This document shows, piece by piece, positions 25,569-35,156 of a DNA stretch of 64,000 bases. The notes under the pieces are model-generated. The model saw only the letters and a list, made by a program, of their open reading frames with translations, was not told the DNA's origin and ran no database searches. The stretch's first letter is position 1, and every line of letters begins with the position of its first letter. Both the position numbers and the translations under genes were made by a program. Where the stretch lies: contig JALSRK010000073.1 in assembly GCA_026984795.1 (NCBI GenBank), forward strand, positions 1 through 64,000. Direction: 5' to 3'. The stretch comes from Solibacteraceae bacterium (GTDB lineage Bacteria > Acidobacteriota > Terriglobia > Bryobacterales > Bryobacteraceae).

Positions 25569-28055
25569 TTAGAGCAAGCTTACCGGATCTACATCGACGG
25601 CTAGGGCGGTCGGAGGCCATCCGTGGCCCGCGGCATGTTCCGTGAGCCGGCGCAACTGCTCCCGCAGCGCCTTGCGGCTCGCCGCCTTGATGAGGATCTG
25701 ATACCGGTACTCCCGCTTCAGCCGGGGCACCGGGGCCTCGGCCGGACCCAGCACTTTCAGTTCCCGTGGCGGCGGATTCAACAACAGCGCCAGTTCCGCC
25801 GCCATGCGGTGCGCTTCCAGTTGCCGCTCGGAACGCACCAGGATGCTCGCCAGCGCGCTGAAGGGTGGGTAGCGCATCAGGCGCCGGAAGTGGATCTCCT
25901 TCTCGTAGAAAGCGGCATAGTCCTGGGCTGCGGCGCACTCGACCGCGTAGTGGTCCGGATTCAATGTCTGGATGACCACCCGGCCCGGGCTGTCGCCGCG
26001 GCCGGCCCTGCCCGCCGCTTGCGTCAACAGTTGAAACGTCCGCTCCGCCGCCCGGAAGTCCGGCAGCCCGAGCCCGATGTCCGCCGAGACCACGCCCACC
26101 AGGGTCACGTTCGGGATATCGTGCCCCTTGGCGATCATCTGGGTGCCGGTCAGGATGTCGTATTCGCCTGCCCGGAACCCGTACAGAATCGTTTCGAAAG
26201 CTCGCTTGCTGGTCACCGTGTCGCGATCCATCCGCGCGACGCGGGCCTTCGGAAAGTGGCGGCGCAGTTCTTCCTCCACCCGCTCGGAGCCGTAGCCCAC
26301 GAAATAGATGTACTCGCTGTCGCAGGAGGGGCAGCGCGAAGGCACCGGGGCTGCATAGTTGCAGTAGTGGCACAGCAGCCTTCGGTCCCGGCGGTGATAC
26401 GTCAGCGTCACGGCGCAGTCCCGGCACTGGATCCGCTCCCCGCACGCGCGGCAGGCGACGAAACTCGAAAAGCCCCGCCGGTTCAGCAGCAGCATCGTCT
26501 GTTCGCCGGCCCTGAGGCGCTCCTCGATCGCTTCCACCAGGCGCCGCGAGAACACCCGCTGTTCGCGGGTCTCGAGAAACTCCTGCCGCATGTCCACCAC
26601 TTCCACCTCGGCCAGCGGGCGGCGCTCCACCCGCTCGGGCAGCTCCAACAGCCGGTACCGCCCCCGCTCGGCATTGAACCGGCTCTCCACGCTCGGCGTG
26701 GCCGACCCCAGTACCACCGTCGCCCCGGCCTGCTGCGCCCGCACGATCGCCACGTCGCGCCCGTGATACCGCGGCGTCTCCCCCTGCTTGTAGCTCGTGT
26801 CGTGTTCTTCATCCACGACCACCAGGCCGAGATCGCGCACCGGAGCGAAGACCGCCGACCGCGTACCCACCACCACCCCCGCCTCTCCCGAACGGATCCG
26901 GCGCCACTGGTCGGCGCGTTCGGCGCCGGAGAACGCCGAGTGCAGGATCGCCACCCGGTCGCCGAAACGCTGATAGAACTGGCCCGCCACCGCCGGCGTC
27001 AAGGCGATCTCCGGCACCAGCAGCAAGGCGCTTCGCCCCTGGGCCAGCGCCGTCTCGATGGCCCGCAGGTACACCTCCGTCTTCCCGGAGCCGGTGACGC
27101 CGTGTAACAGGAACACTTGGAATTCCCTCTTTTCGAGCGACGCCCCGATCGCTTCGTAGGCCGCTTGCTGGTGCGGATTCAGCCGGTGCCGCGGCCGCTC
27201 CGGTTCGGTCTGAAAGCCCGGGCCTTCCGGGCGCAACTGCACCAGGCCCCGCCGGGCCAGGCTCCGCGCCGCCCGGGAGGCATTCTTCACCTTGCTCTCC
27301 AGATGCCCCAGGTTGTGCGATCCGGGGTGTAGTTCCAGGTACGCCGCCAGCTCCCGCTCCGCCTTGTTCAGCTTCACCCCCCCGATGGGAGCCGGCAACT
27401 CCACCCGGAGCCTTGCCGCCGCCGCCCGGAAGGGATCCCGCAGCCCGTGCACCCGCTCCACTTCGATGAAGCCGCGCCGCAGCAGCGAGCGCAGCGCCGA
27501 AGCGGCTCCCGGCACTTTGTGCTTGATCCACCGCTCGCTCAGCGGCCGCGATTCCAGCATCCGGAGGATCGCCACCGCCGGGTCGCTCTGGTCTTCCACC
27601 AGCGAAAGCTGCCGGGCGGCTTCCCTGCCGGCGTCCGTCAGCCCGTAGCGCTTGCCCCGGCGGATCTCGCTCTCGAGCGGAGCCATCGCCCGCAGCGCTT
27701 CGCCCAGCGGCGCCGAATAGTACTCGGCCATCCATCGCCCGAGCCGCAGCAGGCTTTCGTCAAAGACAGGCTCTTCGTCCAGAAGGCGCAGAACCTCCCG
27801 GACTTCAGTCTCCGGGCGGCGGTCATGGCGCTGCAGCACGAAGCCGGCCAGCTTCCTGGGGCCGAACGGGACGAGCACGCGGGAACCGGGCCGCACCCGG
27901 TGCCGCAGCGTCAGCGGCAGGCGGTACGTGAAAAGGCGGTCGAGGGGAACCGGCACCGCGACGTCACAATACTCGGAACCGCCGCTCCCCGCTCGGTCGG
28001 CGTTCCCGGCCGGCTGCGGCTTCTCCCGCCCGGAACCGCTCTCAGTACAGGCCAT
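25569..28055 (-). CDS. priA: Primosomal protein N' (PriA helicase)
   Basis: Superfamily-2 3'-5' helicase that reloads the replisome at stalled forks. The 828-residue product has an N-terminal DNA-binding part starting YCDVAVPVPLDRLFTYRLP at residue 29. Walker A is LLHGVTGSGKTEVYLR near 315, and the DEEH box is LVVVDEEHDTSYKQ near 410. The zinc module has eight cysteines (CRACGERIQCRDC and CHYCNYAAP...CPSC) near 530. Helicase motifs V-VI include TGTQMIAKGHDIPN and QAAGRAGRG. About 28 residues precede the usual start. It overlaps the xylB 3' end by 14 nt, an unusual neighbour for priA. Confidence 0.95.
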   Translation of the reverse strand: MACTESGSGREKPQPAGNADRAGSGGSEYCDVAVPVPLDRLFTYRLPLTLRHRVRPGSRVLVPFGPRKLAGFVLQRHDRRPETEVREVLRLLDEEPVFDESLLRLGRWMAEYYSAPLGEALRAMAPLESEIRRGKRYGLTDAGREAARQLSLVEDQSDPAVAILRMLESRPLSERWIKHKVPGAASALRSLLRRGFIEVERVHGLRDPFRAAAARLRVELPAPIGGVKLNKAERELAAYLELHPGSHNLGHLESKVKNASRAARSLARRGLVQLRPEGPGFQTEPERPRHRLNPHQQAAYEAIGASLEKREFQVFLLHGVTGSGKTEVYLRAIETALAQGRSALLLVPEIALTPAVAGQFYQRFGDRVAILHSAFSGAERADQWRRIRSGEAGVVVGTRSAVFAPVRDLGLVVVDEEHDTSYKQGETPRYHGRDVAIVRAQQAGATVVLGSATPSVESRFNAERGRYRLLELPERVERRPLAEVEVVDMRQEFLETREQRVFSRRLVEAIEERLRAGEQTMLLLNRRGFSSFVACRACGERIQCRDCAVTLTYHRRDRRLLCHYCNYAAPVPSRCPSCDSEYIYFVGYGSERVEEELRRHFPKARVARMDRDTVTSKRAFETILYGFRAGEYDILTGTQMIAKGHDIPNVTLVGVVSADIGLGLPDFRAAERTFQLLTQAAGRAGRGDSPGRVVIQTLNPDHYAVECAAAQDYAAFYEKEIHFRRLMRYPPFSALASILVRSERQLEAHRMAAELALLLNPPPRELKVLGPAEAPVPRLKREYRYQILIKAASRKALREQLRRLTEHAAGHGWPPTALAVDVDPVSLL

Positions 28056-29538
28056 CGATCAGCCCGTAGAGGGGGCGGAGCGATGGATAGAGCGCCTTGT
28101 ACACCTCGTAGCCCCGGCGGTAGATCTGGGATTCCCGCGCCCGGGGCTCTACCGAGCTCACTTCCTTCACCGCCGCGCGGCAGGCCTCCGGAACCGACGA
28201 GAACCCGCCGGTGCCGGCCATCGCCAGCAGCGCCGCCCCGTAGGCCGAACCTTCCTGGCTCTCCAATGCCGACACCCGCTTGCCGAAAATATCGGCCAGC
28301 ACCTGGCGCCAGAACGCGCTCTGCCCCCCACCGCCCGAGGCCCGGACCGATTCCACCGGCACCTCCATTTCCTCGATGATCTCCAGACAGTCCTTCTGGC
28401 TGTAGGAGACTCCTTCGATGATCGCCCGCACGAGATCCGCCCGGGTGTGCTTCGCCGTGATCCCGATCCACCCGCCCCGGGCCGTCGGATCCAAGTGCGG
28501 CGTCCGTTCGCCCATCAAATAGGGGAGCCAGAACAGCCCTTGAGCCCCCGGCGGCGACTGGGCCGCTTCAGCGGTTAGCGCGTCGTAGTCCGCTCCCGGA
28601 GCGAGCTGGTTCCGGAACCACTGCAGGCTGAGCCCGGCTCCCTGCGTCACCCCCATTACGTGCCACTTGCCGGGCACCGCGTGGCAGAACGTGTGCACGC
28701 GCCCGGCGGTGTCGTAGTTCGGCTGGTCCATGTAGGCGAAAACGACGCCGGACGTCCCCAGCGTGCAGGAAACGACCCCCGGCTCGACAATCCCGTTGCC
28801 CACCGCGCTCGCCGCCTGGTCACCCGCCCCGCCTACCACCGGGGTGCCCGGAGCCAGTCCCGTCGCTTCCGCCGCCTCGGGAGTCACCGTTCCCGTCAAT
28901 TCGATGGACTCCACCACCTCTGGAAGGATCCCCGTGTCCAGCCCCAGCCGGTCCATCATGCGCGTGGACCATTTGCGCATCACTACGTCGAACATCGACG
29001 TTCCCGAAGCGTCGGAGACCTCGGTGTAGAACTCGCCGGTAAGCCGGTAGCGGACGTAGTCCTTCGGCAGCAGCACCTTGCGCAACTTCTCGAAGTTCTC
29101 GGGCTCGTTGTCCCGCACCCACAGCAGCTTGGGCAGCGTAAAGCCGGTGAGGACCGGATTGGCCGTGAAGGCCACCACGTTACTCTTGCCGACCTTCGCG
29201 TTGATCGCCTCCACTTGCGGCTGGCTCCGCTGGTCGCACCAGATCAGCGCCGGCCGGATCACTCGCCCCGCCTCGTCGAGCGTCACCAGGCCGTGCATCT
29301 GTCCGGAAAGGCCGACCCCGCGTACATCCCGGCCGGTCGCCTTCGCCTGATTCAGAACTCCCCGGATCGCCGCCTGCGCGGCGTCCCACCAGTTCTCCGG
29401 TCTTTGCTCGGCCCATAACGGACGCGCCATTCGCATCTCCTCATGGGGGGCGGTGAACCCGTACCGCACCCGTCCCGCCTCGTCCACCAGAAGCGCCCGC
29501 GATCCGCCGGTGCCGATATCGATCCCGAGCCAGTACAT
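28042..29538 (-). CDS. xylB: Xylulokinase (FGGY family)
   Basis: Phosphorylates D-xylulose to xylulose 5-phosphate. The 498-residue protein begins MYWLGIDIGTGGSRALLVD, the FGGY phosphate-1 motif. It contains GVGLSGQMHGLVTLD near residue 75, typical of XylB, PVVGGAGDQAASAVG near 240, and the C-terminal FGGY signature VRASGGGGQSAFWRQVLADI near 400. The ATG at 29538 is preferred over a GTG three codons earlier because a purine-rich AGAGGTGGAAGG precedes it. It follows a ROK kinase by 36 nt and overlaps priA. No xylA is nearby. Confidence 0.92.
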   Translation of the reverse strand: MYWLGIDIGTGGSRALLVDEAGRVRYGFTAPHEEMRMARPLWAEQRPENWWDAAQAAIRGVLNQAKATGRDVRGVGLSGQMHGLVTLDEAGRVIRPALIWCDQRSQPQVEAINAKVGKSNVVAFTANPVLTGFTLPKLLWVRDNEPENFEKLRKVLLPKDYVRYRLTGEFYTEVSDASGTSMFDVVMRKWSTRMMDRLGLDTGILPEVVESIELTGTVTPEAAEATGLAPGTPVVGGAGDQAASAVGNGIVEPGVVSCTLGTSGVVFAYMDQPNYDTAGRVHTFCHAVPGKWHVMGVTQGAGLSLQWFRNQLAPGADYDALTAEAAQSPPGAQGLFWLPYLMGERTPHLDPTARGGWIGITAKHTRADLVRAIIEGVSYSQKDCLEIIEEMEVPVESVRASGGGGQSAFWRQVLADIFGKRVSALESQEGSAYGAALLAMAGTGGFSSVPEACRAAVKEVSSVEPRARESQIYRRGYEVYKALYPSLRPLYGLIDGLY

Positions 29539-29574
29539 GCCTTCCACCTCTGCTCGTTGAAGATTTCTCTTACT

Positions 29575-30495
29575 CTATGATGCCTGCGCCTGGACCGGCA
29601 GGTACGCTGCCCCGTACAGGCCGGCCTCGTTGCCCAACACCGCCTTCTCGATTCGCGTCCTCGTGTTCCGGTAGGTGAACGAACGCCGCTCCACCTCTTC
29701 CATCATCGCCGGGGCGAAGTATTTCCAGGCGCCCAACACCCCGCCGCCCAGCAGGTAGAGCGGGAAGTTGAACAGATTCACCAGCGTGGCCAGCGCGATT
29801 CCCAGCGCTACTCCCATCCGCCGGAAGACCCGCCGCGCCAGCTCGTTGCCTTGCTCGGCCAGCTCGAAAACGTCTCGGGCCGTCACCTTTTCCCCCAGCC
29901 CGATCATATAGGCCATCCCCTCCACCGCGCGCGCCGAGGCGTGCTTCTCCAGACACCCGTGGTTGCCGCAGCCGCAGGGGTTGCCGTTCGGCACCACCAT
30001 CATGTGGCCGATTTCGCCGGCCATCCCGACGAAGCCGTGCATCACGCGCCCCTGGTAGATGATGCCGCCGCCGATGCCCGTGCCCAGCGTCAGCAGCGCC
30101 AGGTCGTCCACATCCTTGCCGGCGCCGGCCCACTTCTCCCCCAGGGCGGCCGCGTTGGCGTCGTTTTCCAGGAAAACCCGGGTGCCCAAGCGCTGCTCGA
30201 TCTCTTCGAGGATCGGCACGCCCTCGAGCTCCGGCAGGTTGTTCGAGCCGACGATCACTCCGCGGCGCATGTCGATGAAGCCGGCGACGCCGATGCCGAC
30301 GCCGATCAGACCCTCTGAGCCGAGACGGTCCTCGAGCGCCTTGATGCTGTTCACGATATCCTCGAGGACCGCCTCCCGGCCCGCGTCCAGGTTCGTGGCG
30401 CCGGTTATCCGTTCCAGCACCTCCGCCGCCGGCGAGATCGCCGCCGCCCGCAAGTTCGTTCCGCCCAAATCGACTCCGATCGAGTACTTCCGCAT
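29575..30495 (-). CDS. ROK-family sugar kinase (glucokinase-like)
   Basis: Cytosolic hexose kinase of the ROK family, 306 residues. It begins YSIGVDLGGTNLRAAAIS, the ATP phosphate-binding motif. The catalytic Asp lies in FLENDANAAALGE near residue 103. GTGIGGGIIYQG follows near 135. The zinc/ROK signature is MAGEIGHMMV followed by CGCGNHGCLE near 175, with three cysteines plus the upstream His. Glucose is the likely substrate, but N-acetylated or other hexoses are possible. An extended -10 ends 8 nt before the ATG, so the mRNA may be leaderless. It heads the leftward xylB-priA-GNAT-SpoU-ggt series. Confidence 0.9.
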   Translation of the reverse strand: MRKYSIGVDLGGTNLRAAAISPAAEVLERITGATNLDAGREAVLEDIVNSIKALEDRLGSEGLIGVGIGVAGFIDMRRGVIVGSNNLPELEGVPILEEIEQRLGTRVFLENDANAAALGEKWAGAGKDVDDLALLTLGTGIGGGIIYQGRVMHGFVGMAGEIGHMMVVPNGNPCGCGNHGCLEKHASARAVEGMAYMIGLGEKVTARDVFELAEQGNELARRVFRRMGVALGIALATLVNLFNFPLYLLGGGVLGAWKYFAPAMMEEVERRSFTYRNTRTRIEKAVLGNEAGLYGAAYLPVQAQAS

Positions 30496-30503
30496 GAAGC
30501 CGA

Positions 30504-30512
30504 ATCATAGCA
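30504..30512 (-). promoter_or_regulatory. Extended -10 promoter abutting the ROK kinase start
   Basis: TGCTATGAT on the minus strand ends 8 nt before the ATG at 30495. Transcription would start essentially at the start codon. Confidence 0.55.
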
Positions 30513-30872
30513 AATCCGCGCCTTTCGGCTGCCGAACGCCAAAAGGCCCGGAAAACCCGCCTGCCGGTCCAGACCGCTCCCGGGTCGAACCCCGAGCCGA
30601 AGTTCCCAACGGAATTCCCCCACCCCGGCCGGCACACTGGATCGGGATACCCGGGTGGGGACCGCGAGGACGGATCCGGCCCCCCGTAATGCCGCACCCT
30701 GAGCACTAAGCCGTAACCACTCCCCCGGGCCGCGCGTCCCCACCCATAGCAAGGCGCGCCTGTGGGAAATCAGGGGGTTCCAAAACGTCCAGAATCCTGT
30801 CTGTTCCAGACCCTGCACCCCTACGAAGCCCTGTTTTCACCACCGGCGCCGAGTAGTAAAAAGGGTAGTGAA
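30513..30872. other. Divergent intergenic region, ROK kinase / citryl-CoA-lyase-like gene
   Basis: About 360 nt without a supported gene. It contains GC-rich short inverted repeats and TCCAGA twice (30787-30820) upstream of the rightward gene. No clear -35/-10 pair for the rightward gene was found. Confidence 0.4.
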
Positions 30873-31646
30873 ATGAGTCCCGACACTCTGAAAACCTCTG
30901 TCTCCTGGGTCGAGCCGGACCGCGTCCTGCTCCGCGGTTACCGTATCCGGGACCTGATCGGGCGTGTCAGTTTCGGCCAGGCGGCTTACTTGTTGCTGGT
31001 CGGGGAACTGCCGGACGCCAAGGCCGGCAACATCTTGGAGGCTATCCTGGTCTCGGTGATCGACCATGGCCCGGCCGCCCCCACGGCCAGGGCGGCCCGC
31101 ATCGTGGCCAATACCGGCGCGCCTCTCAGTTCGGCCGTCGCCGCCGGCGTCCTGGCCGTCACCCGCTACCACGGCGGGGCCATCGAGGATTGTATGACTC
31201 TCCTCGAGGAATGCGTCGGCATGGGACTGGATCCCTTCGAAGCCGCCACGGAACTCGTCAACCGATACCGCTCGCGAGGGCTGCGCATCGCCGGCTTCGG
31301 TACCCGCGATCACACCGAAGATCCTCGGGTCACCCGGCTCTTCGCCTACGCCCATGAACAGGGCGTCGAAGGCCCCTACGTCGAACAGATCCAGCATCTG
31401 CAGCGGGCCGTCTCCCAAGCCATGGAAAAACCGCTTCCCATAAACATCGACGGGGCCATCGCCGCCTTGCTCTGTGAGATCAAGTTTCCGAAAGAGGCCG
31501 CCAACGGGTTGTTCCTGATGTCCCGCGTCGCCGGCCTGGTGGCCCACGCGGTCGAGGAGCAAACCCGTTACCGGCCTCTCGAGACTGTGGATGCCGAAGG
31601 ACTCGTTTACGACGGTCCGCCCGAGCGCCCCATGCCTCCGGAGTGA
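30873..31646 (+). CDS. Citrate-synthase-fold protein, citryl-CoA-lyase-like
   Basis: A 257-residue protein with the fold of the small citrate synthase/citryl-CoA lyase group, much shorter than citrate synthase (~430). The substrate-binding motif is YHGGAIEDC with His100. The next conserved stretch is GFGTRDHTEDPR at 141-152. Citrate synthases read GFGHRVY here and lyases typically GFGHPxH, so the first histidine is Thr144 while His147 is kept. The catalytic Asp probably is Asp193 in NIDGAIAALL. AAGGG lies 8 nt before the ATG. No citryl-CoA synthetase is adjacent. It may cleave citryl-CoA or another CoA ester; activity is uncertain. Confidence 0.72.
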   Translation: MSPDTLKTSVSWVEPDRVLLRGYRIRDLIGRVSFGQAAYLLLVGELPDAKAGNILEAILVSVIDHGPAAPTARAARIVANTGAPLSSAVAAGVLAVTRYHGGAIEDCMTLLEECVGMGLDPFEAATELVNRYRSRGLRIAGFGTRDHTEDPRVTRLFAYAHEQGVEGPYVEQIQHLQRAVSQAMEKPLPINIDGAIAALLCEIKFPKEAANGLFLMSRVAGLVAHAVEEQTRYRPLETVDAEGLVYDGPPERPMPPE

Positions 31647-31761
31647 CCGTGCACAGCGGAATCCGGCGCGCCGCGCGGCGCTCAGCGGTGCCGTATCCTA
31701 GATAGAAGAGGCGTTTTCGCCGCCGTTCGCAGAGATCACGAACCTGTCAGCTCGAACTGCA

Positions 31762-32550
31762 ATGGCAGAGACCAACGGCTCGCCGATGATCGAAGCCGTG
31801 GGACTGAGCAAGTTCTACGGCGATTTCGCTGCTGTCCGCGACGTGTCTTTCCAAGTCCCTCGGGGTCAGGTGGCCGCCTTCCTGGGGCCCAACGGGGCCG
31901 GCAAGTCCACCACCATGAAGCTGCTCACCGGCTTCCTCTCGCCCAGCGAAGGAACCGCCCGGATCGCCGGCTTCGATATCCTCACCCAGCGCCGCCAGGG
32001 AGCCGCGCGCCTCGGCTATCTCCCCGAGAACGGGCCGCTCTACCCCGACATGACGCCCCTCGGCCTGCTCCAGTTTTTCGGCGAGGCTCGTGGCCTGGCC
32101 GGAAATCGCCTGCGCCGGCGCATCGACGACGTCGTCGCCCAGTGCGCCCTCGAGGAGGTCCTCGAGAAAACCATTTCGAAACTCTCCAAAGGATACCGGC
32201 AGCGCGTCGGTATGGCCCAGGTGCTCCTCCACGAGCCCGACGTCCTCATCATGGACGAGCCCACCACCGGCCTCGATCCGAACCAGATCCGCGAGGTCCG
32301 GCGCCTGATCCGGGAGCTCGGCAAGACCAAGACCATCTTGCTTTCCACCCATATTCTCCAGGAGGTCGAGGCCGTCGCCGACCGCGTCATCATGATCGCC
32401 GGCGGCCGCATCGTCTTCGATGGCCTCCCCGCCGAGATGGCCGGGGCCTACGGCTCCATGGAGAAAGCCTTCTACGTGCTCACCGGCGAGGAGGAACCGG
32501 AAACCGAACCCGCTGCTGAGGAGGAACGATGCCCAGCCGGGGAAGAGTGA
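31762..32550 (+). CDS. ABC transporter ATP-binding protein, GldA-like
   Basis: ATPase subunit of a type related to gliding protein GldA and the CcmA/NatA group. In 262 residues it has Walker A GPNGAGKSTT near residue 47, the Q-loop replaced by GYLPENGPLYPDM, the ABC signature KLSKGYRQRVGMAQ near 138, Walker B VLIMDEPTTGLD, and the switch His in LLSTHIL. The C-terminal tail (EEEPETEPAAEEE) is acidic and disordered. Its 3' end overlaps the fused GldFG gene by 22 nt. It should power the membrane protein encoded next. The transported substrate is unknown; presence does not prove gliding. Confidence 0.92.
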   Translation: MAETNGSPMIEAVGLSKFYGDFAAVRDVSFQVPRGQVAAFLGPNGAGKSTTMKLLTGFLSPSEGTARIAGFDILTQRRQGAARLGYLPENGPLYPDMTPLGLLQFFGEARGLAGNRLRRRIDDVVAQCALEEVLEKTISKLSKGYRQRVGMAQVLLHEPDVLIMDEPTTGLDPNQIREVRRLIRELGKTKTILLSTHILQEVEAVADRVIMIAGGRIVFDGLPAEMAGAYGSMEKAFYVLTGEEEPETEPAAEEERCPAGEE

Positions 32551-35156
32551 TCGCCGCCGTTTTCAAACGTGAGTTCACCAGCTATTTCCGCAATCCCACC
32601 GGCTATGTTTTCATCACGCTGTTCGTCTTTCTCAGCGCCATCGCCGCCTTCTGGCAAGAAGACTTCTTCCTGAACAATCTGGCCAACCTCGACCAGCTCA
32701 ATGAGTACTTCCCCTACCTGCTCGTCTTCCTCGCCCCCGCTATCACCATGGGGTTGTGGGCCGAGGAACGGAAGCAGGGAACCGACGAACTGCTGCTCAC
32801 TCTGCCCGCCGACGACGCTTCCCTCGTCATCGGCAAGTACCTGGCCGCCCTGGGCATCTATTCGGTGGCCCTGATCTTCTCTCTCAGTCACGTGGTTGTC
32901 CTGCTGTTCCTCGGCAGCCCGGACCTTGGACTCATGGTCTCCACTTATCTGGGCTACTGGCTGATGGGCGCGGCGCTGCTGGCTCTCGGCCTTCTCGCCA
33001 GCCAGCTCACCGACAACCTGACCATCGCTTATATCCTCGGCGCGTTGCTTTGCGCCGTCCCTGTCTTCCTGCACCACGCCGGGGTGCTGCTGAGCGGACG
33101 CGCCCGCCGCCTCGCCGAGGATCTATCGGTCGTCGGACAGTTCCATGATCTGGCGCGTGGAATCGTCAGCGCCTCTTCGGTCGTTTATTTCGGCCTCCTC
33201 GCCGTCGGCGTCCTTTACCTGTGCATCCAGTTGGCGGGCCGCCAGCGCTGGCCCAGCCGGCCGAAGGCTCCGAAAATGGCCCTCCACGTCGTTCTTCGGG
33301 GCCTGGCGATCCTCGCGGTGGTGGGTTCCGCCACCGTGCTCGCCGGACGCCTCGGCCCCCGCGCCGACGTCACCAGCGAGCAGATCCATTCCCTGGCCCC
33401 GGAGACACTGGCCTTGATCCGGAACCTGGACCCCAACCGCCCGGTCTTCATCCGCGCCTATTTCTCCCGTGAGGTGCCCCGCAGCTATGTCGAGGTGCGC
33501 CGCAACCTGATCGACTTTCTCAGCGAGTTCAGCGCTCTCGGGCGTGACAAGATTTTCGTCCGGATCATCAATACCGAGAAGTACTCGCCGGAGGCTCGCG
33601 AGGCTCGGGAACTGTACGGCATCGAACCCCACCGGGTCTCCGCCGCCGAAGGGGGAGGCCGCGCCGCCGACGAGATCTTCCTCGGCCTCGTCTTTTCCTG
33701 CGCCGGCGACGAGTTCGTGATCCCGTTCTTCGACCGCGGCCTGCCCGTCGAGTACGAGCTGATGCGCTCCATCCGCGTCGTCTCCCGGGCCCAGCGGCGC
33801 AAAGTCGGCATCCTCGAGACGAAGGCTCACCTGTTCGGCCGTTTCGATTTCCAGGCGAAGCGGCAGTACCAGGACTGGTCGATCATCCCGGAACTCAAGA
33901 AACAGTACAACGTGGTCCGCGTCCCTCCCGGCTCGGACTACCCGAAGGATCTCGATGTCCTCATCGCCGTGCTGCCCAACACGCTGGAGCGCGCCGAGTT
34001 GCACCGCCTCGCCGATTACATCCAGACCGGCAAGCCCGTGCTCGTGGCTCTCGATCCCCTCCCGGCCTTCAACCTCGACCTCTCGCCGGCCGCCGGCGAA
34101 GCTCCGCCGGGCCCGTTTGCTTCTACCCGGCCCGTCCCCGTGGACCTCGAGCCGCTGCTCAACGCCCTCGGCATCGAATGGCAGAAGGACCGCATCGTCT
34201 GGGACGGCTACAATCCCCATCCCCAGCTCCGGCAGTTGCCCGAAGAAGTCCTGTTTATCAGCCCGGCCAGCGGCGCCAGGATGGCTTTCCAGTCCTCCGA
34301 GGAGATGACCTCCGGCCTCCAGGAGGTCGTGCTGCTCTACGCCGGCGCCGTCCAGGGCAAGCAGGGAACCCGGTTCACGCCCCTCATGACCACCAGCCCG
34401 GACTCCGGCCTGCTCCGCTGGAACCAGCTCGTCCGGCGGACTATCTTCGGGACCACGCTGGTGAGCGGCCTGCCGCACAAGCCGGACGAGAAGAGCTACG
34501 TCGTCGCCGCCCGGGTTGAGCGCGAAGGCGACAAGCCGGTGAACGCGGTCGTCGTAATGGACGTGGATATGTTCGGCGAGCAGTTCTTCGAGCTGCGCCG
34601 CCGCGGCATCGAAGGACTGAACTTCGACAACGTCACTTTCATCCTCAATGCGGTGGACGAGCTGGCCGGCGACCGTTCCTTCATCGCTTTACGGAAGCGC
34701 CGCCCGAAACACCGGACCCTCGAGGCCGTCGAGGCCCGCACGCGCGTCTATGAAGAAGAGCGCATCAAGAAGACCGAAGAGGCCCAGGCGACCGCCGAGA
34801 AGCGTCTCGCCGAGGCCAGGGCTCGCTTGGAAGCCGCGATCGAAGCGATCCGCCGCCGCCCCGACCTCGACGAGCAGGCCCGCGAGATCATGATCGCCAA
34901 CGTGCGCCGCACCGAGGAGCGCCGCCTCGAGGTCGCCCGCGCCAACATCGAAGACGAGCGGGATCGCCAGATCGAGAACGCCCGCATCTCGATGGAGGCT
35001 TCCGTCCGCCGCATCCAGAATACGATCAAGCTTCTGGCGGTCGGCTTGCCGCCCATCCCGGTGCTGATCGTCCTGATCTTCGTCTCGCTCCGCAAGTTGC
35101 GCCGGGAGCGCATGCGCATCGCCCCTGACCGCCTCGTGACCAGGAGGGCCGCATGA
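32529..35156 (+). CDS. Fused GldF permease - GldG protein with coiled coil
   Basis: A single 875-residue polypeptide joins two proteins separate in Flavobacterium. Residues ~1-245 are an ABC-2 permease (GldF-like) with six membrane segments, starting AVFKREFTSYFRNPTGYVF. Residues ~255-730 are the GldG/ABC_transp_aux part, with a membrane segment at ~260-280, then extracytoplasmic sequence with VFIRAYFSREVPRSY and VLIAVLPNTLERAELHRLADYI. Residues ~730-835 form a long charged coiled coil (VEARTRVYEEERIKKTEEAQ onward). A final membrane segment LAVGLPPIPVLIVLIFVSL leads to a basic tail. It overlaps both neighbours by a few bases, forming a GldA-GldFG-DUF4340 unit. Confidence 0.88.
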   Translation: MPSRGRVIAAVFKREFTSYFRNPTGYVFITLFVFLSAIAAFWQEDFFLNNLANLDQLNEYFPYLLVFLAPAITMGLWAEERKQGTDELLLTLPADDASLVIGKYLAALGIYSVALIFSLSHVVVLLFLGSPDLGLMVSTYLGYWLMGAALLALGLLASQLTDNLTIAYILGALLCAVPVFLHHAGVLLSGRARRLAEDLSVVGQFHDLARGIVSASSVVYFGLLAVGVLYLCIQLAGRQRWPSRPKAPKMALHVVLRGLAILAVVGSATVLAGRLGPRADVTSEQIHSLAPETLALIRNLDPNRPVFIRAYFSREVPRSYVEVRRNLIDFLSEFSALGRDKIFVRIINTEKYSPEAREARELYGIEPHRVSAAEGGGRAADEIFLGLVFSCAGDEFVIPFFDRGLPVEYELMRSIRVVSRAQRRKVGILETKAHLFGRFDFQAKRQYQDWSIIPELKKQYNVVRVPPGSDYPKDLDVLIAVLPNTLERAELHRLADYIQTGKPVLVALDPLPAFNLDLSPAAGEAPPGPFASTRPVPVDLEPLLNALGIEWQKDRIVWDGYNPHPQLRQLPEEVLFISPASGARMAFQSSEEMTSGLQEVVLLYAGAVQGKQGTRFTPLMTTSPDSGLLRWNQLVRRTIFGTTLVSGLPHKPDEKSYVVAARVEREGDKPVNAVVVMDVDMFGEQFFELRRRGIEGLNFDNVTFILNAVDELAGDRSFIALRKRRPKHRTLEAVEARTRVYEEERIKKTEEAQATAEKRLAEARARLEAAIEAIRRRPDLDEQAREIMIANVRRTEERRLEVARANIEDERDRQIENARISMEASVRRIQNTIKLLAVGLPPIPVLIVLIFVSLRKLRRERMRIAPDRLVTRRAA

